Positions 46,001-50,702 of a stretch of DNA of 64,000 nt are shown here, one piece after another. Position 1 is the first letter of the stretch. Each line of letters starts with the position of its first letter. The translations under genes and the position numbers were made by a program. The notes beneath the pieces were generated by a model that saw nothing but the letters and a program-made list of their open reading frames with translations, was not told the DNA's origin and did not search any database. The stretch is from Aedes albopictus (lineage: Eukaryota > Arthropoda > Insecta > Diptera > Culicidae), in assembly GCF_035046485.1 (NCBI RefSeq), contig NC_085136.1, positions 325,776,175 to 325,840,174 of the forward strand, given 5' to 3'.

Positions 46001-48571
46001 ACACGACAAATTTCCAATTAGGTAACAATTATTTCATGGATGTACAAACATATAATAAACCTAAATGTTTCTGTAACAGCATTGAATATACAAAGGAAAA
46101 GAGATAAGATTAAAGATAAGACGATAGAAGAAAAGGGAGTCAGTCTGAACACAAAATAGGTGGAAAGATACACTGTGGTGCATAATTGATCGGACAAACG
46201 CCGATTTTCATACAAAATGGCCTAGTTTAAGATGCTGTAACTATGGTTGGCTTTGATGGATTGAGCTAAATTTTCGACACGGAACTACAAATATGCTGAA
46301 TTTTGTGTATACAAAGTATAAAATGTTTTCGTTCACAGGTCTGGGCGTGGCAAGGCGTTGAAGAAATTGCAAAAGTGATCGGACAGCGGCACGCGTGTAA
46401 ATCAAAGGGGTACCGCTGTCCGATCACCTTTGCAATATTTTCAACGCCTTGCCACGCCCAAACCTGTGAACGAAAACATTTTATATTTTGTATATACAAA
46501 ATTCAGCATATTTGTAGTTCCGTGTCAAAAATTGAGCTCAATCCATCAAAGCAAACCATAGTTACAGCATCTCAAACTTGGCCATTTTGTATGAAAATCG
46601 GCGTTTGTCCGATCAATTATGCACCACAGTGTAAGTAGAAAGAGAATTAAAAACATATGACGATAGAAAGGCTGTTAGATAGGAAAGTGGTTAAAAGGAA
46701 GCTAAAATGATGGAGAGACATTTCGATAATAATATGGGCGATTATATGTGAGGTCAGGTAACGTAAAATTTTCAACTTTGGAAGCAAAAATATCATATTT
46801 ATGGTCAATACATTGTGTGAAAGTCGCCAACTTTTACAATAATTGCAAAATTCCTATATTTGTATGTTAAGTAGTTAGTCCTGGGGTGCATAAATAGCTG
46901 TTAAAGAAAAGCGCCATCTACGCTTTTAAGCTTTGCGTTGAATTTCCTATAGACTGATAACGAGACTTGAAGATAAGAGAATAGGACGATAAATGCATAG
47001 AGAGAGAAAGAGTTATAAGGAAGTGAGAAATAGAGGAACAGTTCAATGATATGTCACAGAAGAGTCACGCATAGAAGTCATTGTGGCTTACTTCCTACAC
47101 AATATTAGAAGTAAGTCACAGAGAATTCTTGTGCAGCCGTGACTTGTCTGTTTAATATTTGCTACTTGAGTAGTCAGAAAAGTGTGGTTACATGAAGACA
47201 AGAAGATTGGATGGCAGGATGATTGGAAAAGATAACAAAATAGGAAGATACGTAATAATAAACACATAATAAAAGGTGGAACATATAACAGAATATAGAA
47301 GAAAAGTGACAGAAGATAAGAAAAGGATGATAGGAGACAGAATATTGAAGAGAGAAAAGGGCAATCACTCGAAAATAAACTATAATAGATTATTAATTAC
47401 GGATCAACGTTTGCAACAAACACAGCAACTAATGCCATCACAAACATTATGTTTTCATTTCCAGAATCAACCCGAGCTCGTAGAGAAACGATGGGATGTA
47501 ATATTAATCACAATACCAACAGACGTTTATTCATAGGATGTAACGAGAACACTGTAATAGAAGTTAAGCCAAAATGTAAAAACGACGAAGAGGAAAGTAA
47601 GTATCACCTCGAATGCCTCGGAGATGTTCGGTGATTGATTTTAACCTTCTTCCCCTCTCATCCCCACCACCTCAGCGTACACCTGCCACGGTCACTGGCA
47701 GGAGAACCAGACGACGTTCATCATCGCGAAGCACCTGAGCTCGCAGCATGGCGTCTGCATCAGCTACGTGCCAATCGAGGGAAACCAGGTGCAAGTGTAC
47801 GTCGGTGATAGCTGCCATCGGCCCGGGATGCAGCAGCAGCAACATCCCCAGGATGGTGGCGGCGGTGGTGGCGGTGGCGGCGGTCAGTGGGGCAACGGGG
47901 GAGGATTTGGGTCGGCGGGTGGCACCGGATCGATGGGTGGCGGTGGCAATGGTGCCGGAATGGGAGGAAGCGCTCCAACCATGATTCATAAGACTATGGC
48001 GAATGTTACCATTCTAGGTGAGTACGATGGGGGTGAGAAAGGGTTGAGCGATGTACGTATAGTGTATGTCCTCTGGGATTTAGATGTTTGTCCTTTCCTA
48101 TGGAGATTGTTAGCAAGAGGTTGATATGAAAAGTGTAAGATAAAACATTAGATTGTTTTACGGAAAGCGAGGTGACGATAGAAGGTGGGTCGAAAGAGCC
48201 ATGTTTGGGAAACGATGGTGTATAATAAGCAGGGTAAGACGGTAACGATCACTTACCAATAGCAAGGATTCATTATAGTTTTGCTTTGATATTCGAAATT
48301 GTAAAATTTTAACGCTCTGACAAAGGATCATTTATTGATTATTTAAAAGTTCGTGCAGGAATAAGCAAATAAATGTTTCTAACTTTATGCAGAAACTCAA
48401 TATTTAAGCTTTCCGTTAATACAAACGTTAATCTAATGCAAACTTCCATTTCAATTTCCAGGCAAATGCGGCGAAACAAGCACATCGATCACGCTTCACT
48501 ACCATTACGGCAAGGGCTGGATGATTCTCGCTACAATATCGATACTGCTGTTTAACCTAGCTCTAAGATGA
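21941..48571 (+). CDS. 3' part of a cysteine-rich secreted/membrane-tethered protein (DUF7042-7045-like), nine exons
   Basis: The spliced exons are 21941-22057, 33448-33720, 33785-33989, 34321-34440, 34518-34663, 34768-35061, 47465-47596, 47676-48017 and 48462-48571. All junctions are GT-AG with consistent phase and give about 579 residues without a stop. In order along the product: a CX-rich module ending in the Phe-Thr-Phe-Thr region (1-60); a module with Cys-Leu-Ala-Gly-Trp-Lys-Asp-Gly and Tyr-Arg-Cys-Phe-Val-Tyr (about 60-130); a Cys-Asp-Phe-Pro...His-Trp-His module (about 170-240); a basic linker with an alanine run; a Gly-Cys...Tyr-Thr-Cys-His-Gly-His-Trp module (about 400-460); and a glycine-rich stretch (about 475-530). 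A short hydrophobic tail follows, which suggests a GPI signal or single membrane segment. This cysteine and tryptophan pattern matches what I remember of insect proteins with DUF7042 to DUF7045 ectodomains, whose function is unknown to me. Upstream exons and the signal peptide are missing. It lies alone on its strand, and its introns are full of transposons. Confidence 0.8.
22058..23430. other. Start of giant intron; AT-rich MITE-like stretch
   Basis: Around 22250-22680 there are repeated inverted words acaaaatttgtt, tgttataac and gttacaaaa, as in common mosquito MITEs. No clear ends or target duplication were found. The rest, 22690-23430, holds no recognised feature. Confidence 0.4.
23440..24600 (-). 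pseudogene. RTE-clade-like LINE remnant, RT and C-terminal region
   Basis: Read on the - strand, about 24541-24299 encodes an RT patch (Thr-Thr-Asp-Gln-Met-Phe then Phe-Phe-Ile-Asp-Phe-Lys-Ser-Ala-Tyr-Asp). About 23969-23499 encodes the C-terminal region with Leu-Ile-Arg-Pro-Ala-Val and Phe-Glu-Arg-Lys-Val-Leu-Arg, typical of RTE-like elements. Downstream there is Gly-Arg-Leu-Arg-Trp-Glu-Asp-His-Val. Frames are broken between the patches and no 5' half is present, so this is a 5'-truncated, decayed copy. Confidence 0.72.
24600..25320. other. Unassigned intron sequence
   Basis: No recognised repeat or coding feature. Confidence 0.35.
25325..25485. mobile_element. Small TTAA-flanked MITE
   Basis: TTAAGGTTGAAGGATTCG at the left and its inverse at the right. 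A short inner inverted pair (attcactgtattcc and ggaatacagtgaat) also occurs. It is related in layout to the MITE at 34070-34289. Confidence 0.75.
25490..26540. other. Intron sequence with CATA/CA microsatellite
   Basis: Scattered inverted acgtca/tgacgt words occur at about 25720-25950, which may be an unresolved MITE. A cata/caca microsatellite is at about 26272-26322. No gene recognised. Confidence 0.4.
26674..26927 (+). repeat. 5' long terminal repeat
   Basis: 254 bp, beginning TGTTGTGG and ending CCCCAACA, with an AATAAA-like signal (tttaataaaaaagag). It appears identical to 27729-27982. The target duplication GAAGG is at 26669-26673. Confidence 0.88.
26966..27739 (+). CDS. Orphan 257-residue ORF of the short LTR element
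   Basis: It starts at a well-placed ATG (accATGG) 38 bp after the 5' LTR and ends at TAA inside the 3' LTR. Residues about 1-68 are extremely charged (Glu/Lys/Arg with heptad-like spacing) and should form a coiled coil. The remaining 190 residues have several cysteines and match no family I recognise. There is no zinc knuckle. It may be a rearranged gag, a fusion made by internal deletion, or a captured sequence. It has been kept open in an element that looks young, so open frame alone is weak evidence of selection. Confidence 0.5.
   Translation: MDPRQRLEQLEKESKQWRKHYEDEERRINEEYERREAEIDAEFKEAKRKIQLEFRLKREAVIKQYREDNSCQKNVCHSSTSQGACNINQQISAPTFFREISAHQLISIKISVEQNTNTSSLHGIRVSVARHVSFVLNGHGRFRRLRYTDYRNKNISKICTTGMYVLKRQPTIKFLLCGTLCGTVMLTKEKVCAIFDPGGSRVYSRRSVFFHSGSDAHCDDATFCAVRLIEINESFHANTVAKSISLVTIFTGGRMLW
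27729..27982 (+). repeat. 3' long terminal repeat
   Basis: Matches the 5' LTR base for base by eye and is followed by GAAGG. Confidence 0.88.
28085..28465 (+). mobile_element. Decayed LINE 3' end, relative of 18035-18362
   Basis: Shared words include gcagaggtatattcggtct and ggagtagcatctacg. A 35-bp segment around gatacaaacgattgcaatca is duplicated in tandem at about 28200-28275. The tail reads caatcaagctcaagc instead of a clean hexamer array. Confidence 0.45.
28470..28880. other. Unassigned intron sequence
   Basis: Nothing recognised. Confidence 0.35.
28880..29245 (+). repeat. TTCAGGGG-type minisatellite block
   Basis: Words ttcaggggcatt, gggggttttaggg and gggatttcag. Short + strand frames here are only translations of the repeat. 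After it, 29250-29600 shows nothing recognised. Confidence 0.6.
29600..29826. repeat. Minisatellite block with orientation switch
   Basis: atttcaggagcgtttaaa words change within about 60 bp to cctctgaaacttcc words. Confidence 0.55.
29828..30500 (+). mobile_element. tRNA-derived SINE, family A, split by a MITE
   Basis: The head at 29828-29913 has A box tggccgtgcggttagc and B box gattcgattccc. The body resumes at about 30358 (tcggggaaaacttttcg) and ends with ggctgaagacgatg at about 30478. The intact copy at 3476-3692 shows these parts are normally continuous. Confidence 0.75.
29914..30356. mobile_element. MITE inserted behind the SINE's B box
   Basis: The left end CACAGCAAA...ttttgtaata and right end ...tattacaagattttttttTTTGCTGTG form imperfect inverted termini of about 22 bp. 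No coding capacity. The target duplication is ambiguous (ACAG/GCAG-like) because the junction bases overlap the inverted repeat. Confidence 0.65.
30500..30720 (-). repeat. Minisatellite block, inverted orientation
   Basis: cctgagccccttcgg, cctctgaagccc, ccctgagatg. A short unassigned gap follows to about 30890. Confidence 0.55.
30890..32100 (-). repeat. Degenerate minisatellite, inverse of the 480-3330 family
   Basis: Words ttcttcaggagtt, cctccaggaat, gaaattcttcaagagttc: the complement of aactcctggaagaa. Frames inside are repeat translations. Confidence 0.7.
32116..33037. mobile_element. TA-flanked foldback MITE, Tc1/mariner-like
   Basis: CAGGGGATACTCAAAATAAC and inverse form the termini. 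Arms of about 280 bp enclose a roughly 360-bp AT-rich centre. TA at 32114-32115 and 33038-33039. The mirror frames of 65 residues at each end are arm translations. Confidence 0.88.
33040..33278. mobile_element. Half copy of the CACTGTG foldback family
   Basis: Aligns with the right half of 46171-46631 (cgatcacttttgca, gaacgaaaacat, cagcatatttgtagtt). It ends in CACAGTG followed by TA. The left arm is missing, and the preceding TA-MITE abuts it. Confidence 0.65.
33448..33720 (+). CDS. Exon 2
   Basis: Acceptor atttccag, donor gtaaga. 91 codons with eight or more cysteine/tryptophan landmarks, including Cys-Leu-Ala-Gly-Trp-Lys-Asp-Gly and Tyr-Arg-Cys-Phe-Val-Tyr. The long antisense frame across exons 2-3 is a shadow. 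Intron to exon 3 is 64 bp. Confidence 0.85.
33785..33989 (+). CDS. Exon 3
   Basis: Acceptor aaaacag, donor gtaagt. It encodes the Cys-Asp-Phe-Pro-Ala-Trp...His-Trp-His segment typical of the family. Confidence 0.85.
34070..34289. mobile_element. TTAA-flanked MITE filling the exon 3-4 intron
   Basis: TTAA at both ends with inverted termini containing cgtcatt/aatgacg and inner arms gaaagcagttttttcg/ cgagaaaactgcttt. It makes up about two thirds of the 331-bp intron. Confidence 0.6.
34321..34440 (+). CDS. Exon 4
   Basis: Acceptor cgttttcag, donor gtaagt. 40 codons continuing the His-Trp-His module (Asp-Gly-Ser-Leu-His-Ile...Cys-Glu-Gln). Confidence 0.85.
34518..34663 (+). CDS. Exon 5
   Basis: Acceptor ccatacag, donor gtaatt. 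Encodes Gly-Tyr-Met-Cys-Val-Met-Phe-Tyr-Arg-Arg and a conserved-looking Asp-Ala-Cys. Confidence 0.83.
34768..35061 (+). CDS. Exon 6
   Basis: Acceptor tctccacag, donor gtgagt. Encodes Cys-Pro-Met-Glu-Gly-Tyr-Tyr, a strongly basic His/Arg/Asn region and a run of seven to eight alanines from a gct repeat (about 34990-35010). Confidence 0.83.
35062..35588. other. Start of the second giant intron
   Basis: No feature recognised before the solo LTR. Confidence 0.35.
35589..35845 (+). repeat. Solo LTR related to the short LTR element
   Basis: 257 bp, beginning cgttgtgg (expected TG decayed to CG) and ending CCCCTCAACA. It is flanked by TTAGT at 35584-35588 and 35846-35850. It shares gtgaaactggcaacac-like, tttcagcattgaagctgc and aatgctgct words with 26674-26927. 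Confidence 0.75.
35875..37168. mobile_element. hAT-type foldback element with assembly gap in the loop
   Basis: CTACTTAC at 35867-35874 and 37169-37176 is an exact 8-bp duplication. The ends TAGTATGGGACAC and inverse lead into arms of about 360 bp (to about 36240 and from about 36815). The centre is a run of 500 N (36285-36784). Frames running through the N stretch are artefacts. Confidence 0.88.
36285..36784. other. Assembly gap of exactly 500 N
   Basis: The round length suggests a placeholder of unknown true size. It lies in the loop of a long palindrome, a structure that often defeats assembly. Confidence 0.95.
37177..38800. other. Intron sequence with scattered CGCATAA words
   Basis: About 37830-38170 and 38590-38760 contain many cgcataa/ttatgcg words in both orientations, which suggests an unresolved MITE. 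No gene recognised. The frame at 38180-38446 has no family features. Confidence 0.4.
38825..39178. mobile_element. Foldback element
   Basis: Arms from ggaagcaatcagtgaa to gtaactgt... on the left are mirrored from acagttacccaaac to cactgattgcttcc on the right, around a short loop at about 38990-39010. No target duplication was recognised. Confidence 0.7.
39190..39520 (+). repeat. Dispersed repeat, partner of 20770-21085
   Basis: About 300 bp alignable to the inverted copy at 20770-21085. No coding capacity. Confidence 0.6.
39525..40915. other. Unassigned intron sequence
   Basis: No recognised repeat family, RNA or coding feature. Confidence 0.35.
40918..41500 (-). repeat. Minisatellite block, inverted orientation
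   Basis: cttgaaaccccgtgaaactc, cctctgaaatcc, aaacgcctt. The 123-residue antisense frame is a repeat translation. Confidence 0.65.
41695..42240. repeat. Minisatellite block with flip at about 41943
   Basis: ttcagtaggtgatttcagg words up to about 41940, then ccctgaaacacc words in inverse orientation. The switch is sharp, around gcccgcctctaaaatcccc. Confidence 0.65.
42245..42594. other. Unassigned intron sequence
   Basis: Nothing recognised between the two minisatellite blocks. Confidence 0.35.
42640..42875 (-). mobile_element. Decayed Feilai-type SINE
   Basis: Antisense words ttcttggcgtatcacc, agcacttgcacagttaat and gagcctcctctgccaatgg align with the 8883-9176 copy. The tRNA head is mutated (ggtaaccgaatcc at the B box). 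It sits inside a minisatellite block (42595-43060). Confidence 0.75.
42876..43060 (-). repeat. Minisatellite block, inverted orientation
   Basis: ccctgaaattccct, cctcatataaccg. It continues the block interrupted by the SINE. Confidence 0.5.
43255..43860 (+). repeat. Minisatellite block
   Basis: gcatttcaggagg, tttcagggggtgcc, gggagtttcaaaag. No gene. Confidence 0.6.
44090..44323 (+). repeat. Minisatellite block interrupted by a hAT MITE
   Basis: gggtttcatcggg, gagtttcaggacg. It ends at the target duplication of the MITE at 44332. Confidence 0.55.
44332..44723. mobile_element. hAT-type MITE with perfect 8-bp duplication
   Basis: CTCCAGAG at 44324-44331 and 44724-44731. Ends CAGTGTTGGTAAAA and near-perfect inverse. 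392 bp with an unusual cgcgcgcgag-rich interior and no transposase. Confidence 0.9.
44930..45665. mobile_element. Possible MITE with CACTGA ends
   Basis: The left end cactgaaaaaatattttg and right end gtattttatcagtg are imperfect inverts. Both halves are rich in ttttacgaa words. No target duplication was seen, so the bounds are uncertain. Confidence 0.4.
45661..45930 (+). mobile_element. tRNA-derived SINE, family C, split by a MITE
   Basis: cacgccgaggaccagggatc with B box gggatcgaatccc, then ctcctgacgacctaacaaaa. The continuation cgtgaatacttcctttggaa starts at 45886. The unsplit copy at 5540-5716 confirms they belong together. The 5' head is missing. Confidence 0.65.
45717..45885. mobile_element. 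Small foldback MITE, TCCCAAGT ends
   Basis: TCCCAAGT at the left and ACTTGGGA at the right. Arms share gagtcatggcggc / gccgccgtgactc and cttctaac / gttagaag. 169 bp. A diverged relative is at about 47049-47170. Confidence 0.78.
46171..46631. mobile_element. TA-flanked foldback MITE, CACTGTGGTGCA ends
   Basis: TA at 46169-46170 and 46632-46633. Nearly complete palindrome with arms of about 220 bp that meet around cgcgtgtaaatc. The two mirror frames are arm translations. A half copy is at 33040-33278. Confidence 0.9.
46634..47464. other. Intron end with a diverged foldback
   Basis: About 47049-47170 contains cacagaagagtcacg ... cagccgtgactt, a relative of the MITE at 45717-45885. Otherwise purine-rich gagaaag/gataaga sequence with nothing recognised. 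Confidence 0.4.
47465..47596 (+). CDS. Exon 7
   Basis: Acceptor catttccag after a 12.4-kb intron, donor gtaagt. Encodes Arg-Arg-Glu-Thr-Met-Gly-Cys and Phe-Ile-Gly-Cys-Asn-Glu-Asn-Thr. The phase fits exons 6 and 8. Confidence 0.8.
47676..48017 (+). CDS. Exon 8
   Basis: Acceptor cacctcag, donor gtgagt. Begins Tyr-Thr-Cys-His-Gly-His-Trp, then Gly-Asp-Ser-Cys-His, a glutamine run and a glycine-rich stretch of about 60 residues coded by ggn repeats (47853-47975). The antisense frames here come from the repeat. Confidence 0.85.
48462..48571 (+). CDS. Exon 9 with stop codon
   Basis: Acceptor aatttccag. Encodes Gly-Lys-Cys-Gly-Glu and then a terminal hydrophobic segment of about 15 residues (Trp-Met-Ile-Leu to Asn-Leu-Ala), ending Leu-Arg, stop TGA 48569-48571. 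Such an end suggests a GPI-attachment signal or a single membrane anchor. Confidence 0.83.
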
Positions 48572-48895
48572 TCACATTGAAAAACGCAATGAAAGGCATT
48601 TGGCGCGAAGCACTCTGATGGTGGCAACCACTAAAAGATGAAAGATCGATTTTTTGCTACGTCAGAGGCGAACTGAACTAGAAGAAGCTGGATTTAACTG
48701 GACTAGATCCTACTACATACATACAACCATTCACACAAAACAGAAACACACAAACTGTCAACGGTAAAACCAACCCGAATGGAAGAACCTATCAGAACTA
48801 TGATGTACATCCCCACACTGTACAAAGTGATTTAGTAAGAGACAAGTAAAGACAAACGTAGAACCCAAATAAACTTATGATTTTTTATTGTTTTA
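48572..48895 (+). other. Likely 3' UTR
   Basis: Non-coding sequence following the stop codon up to the canonical poly(A) signal. A longer UTR reaching beyond 49 kb is possible because mosquito genes often use several poly(A) sites. Confidence 0.55.
48868..48873 (+). terminator. Poly(A) signal AATAAA
   Basis: First canonical AATAAA after the stop codon, about 300 bp downstream, followed by a T-rich stretch (gattttttattgtttt) that fits a downstream element. Confidence 0.6.
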
Positions 48896-48899
48896 TATC

Positions 48900-50700
48900 T
48901 CTTTGGTTTTATTTATTATATATCTACAAAAACTCCCTGCGATTAAAAAAAACGAACAGAAAAAGCGAACAAATCTTCCTTTCTCGAATCGGTTTCACTT
49001 AAGTGATGATTTAGCGTAAGTAAGCATATTATGTATACAGAGAAAGCCGGTGAGATAGAGCAGAATGAGAATTGAACAGACACCTGTATAAATTGTATCG
49101 GACTACTAGCGCCGCTCGTTGATCGCGATCGGCCATCCAGACTGCTAGATGGTGGCCTCGAGTATCGTCAGTGCAGGCGCAAATGAATACACAACTTCTG
49201 AAAGAAAGAAAGAAAAAAAAAGCCCTATAGTCAATATATTCTCCTCTTGTAACGAAATAATCGAGATAAACGCAGAAGCATAACCTCTATTGAATGTGAT
49301 CGTTGTGATTGAGAACCCTCTTGATACCTGTGCTTTTGTTGGAAATATCTCCCTTATTCCTTGAATAGACCTAAACGAGAAAAAAAAATGTTATCTAAAG
49401 ATTGCAAAACGTCTTGCAGAGCAGTGTTGTACATTTCTTTGTTTCGGTTTCGTTTCGGCTCGGTAACCGAAGTTTTTACGCAATTTTTCGTATATCTTGG
49501 AACCCACTAGAACACAGTCACACCCACACTCACTGCCAGCACCCTCTTGTGTATTTTATATTAAAATCACACAACTAATTCACACACACACTGAACACGC
49601 CCCTCACACAAACAAACACACTTTCTTTACTAATTCGAAAGCAAACAAAAAGAAAGAAAAAAAAAAACAAACAAAGTATAAGTAACTTTAAACAAAACTG
49701 CGGATAAATGAAGTCAACGAATCACATTGCGCTTACGGTACTCCGACGTGAGGATGAGGACGAAAACTGTCAAGAAAGAAACAGAGAGAGGTCAAGATAA
49801 GAGAAGCATAAGCTAGCTGAGAAAATGTATAAAGCAAATTATTAAACTATTCATTTTTTCATTAAATTATGCATCCAAGGTTTCCTAACTGAGAAGAGAG
49901 AGAGAGAGCGAGTAAGAGAAAGAGAAGAAAACAAACTAACACACAAGTGATGCGGCGGTATATACCACAACTGTGCATGTGCATGCGAACTAAAAAAAAA
50001 ACAAGTAAAAGAAGCTACCAGCGGGAAAGGGGGACAATAGAAAGAGAGAGAGGGACACGATACCGGAAGTGCGTGTGGCAGTAGTGCGTGCGATGTGCCC
50101 AAGAGTGCGAGCGGAAACGAATGGTTCGAAAAGATTGGTGAGAATGTCCGGCGGCGGCATGGTGGTTCTGGGAAGGAGGCAACAAGAAACTAAGAGATGT
50201 TTTTTGGGCAGAACGAAAACAGAACTACAACCAAGTACTCTAGGCTTTTTAAATTAAATTAAATTATCAACAGTATAACAGATTTGATATTTTTTCGTGT
50301 AAGTACTTAAAACCAAAAATAAAACGCATTATGTTTTTTTTTTTCGAAAAGATGTGAAACATTACCGGTGTGGTAGGACTGGCTTGATTGAGAAAGATTT
50401 TCCCTGATTTCGCTTCTTTCATAAGATTTGGTAAGTTATTTATTTTTGTGAATAGTTGGGACATACAATAAGCTAACTACCTTTCAAAACTTTGCTTAAC
50501 TGTTTGAGAGACACCTGAGGAATTGTGGTGGGCATAAAGTGGGAGGAGCCGTGTTATAAGAATTCTGAATGTCATCAATGTATTCTCGTTTTCTAATCGT
50601 TTGGGTTCGTCGCTTTAAAAAATTCCTCATCATTGAAGTCTCCCACAGCAGGTATGGAGTCGCATGGTTGCTAGTAGATATGCGGTAACGTGAAACTGGG
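48900..50700. other. Intergenic sequence with CA- and GA-rich stretches
   Basis: CA-rich at about 49505-49620 and GA-rich at about 49890-49935 and 50040-50060. No gene recognised. Confidence 0.4.
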
Positions 50701-50702
50701 TA

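Noticed and set aside
47672..47989. Antisense ORF rich in Ala/Thr/His
   Set aside because: Produced by the ggn repeat of exon 8 read backwards.
49497..50257. Short ORFs downstream of the gene
   Set aside because: Located in CA- and GA-rich simple sequence; composition explains them.
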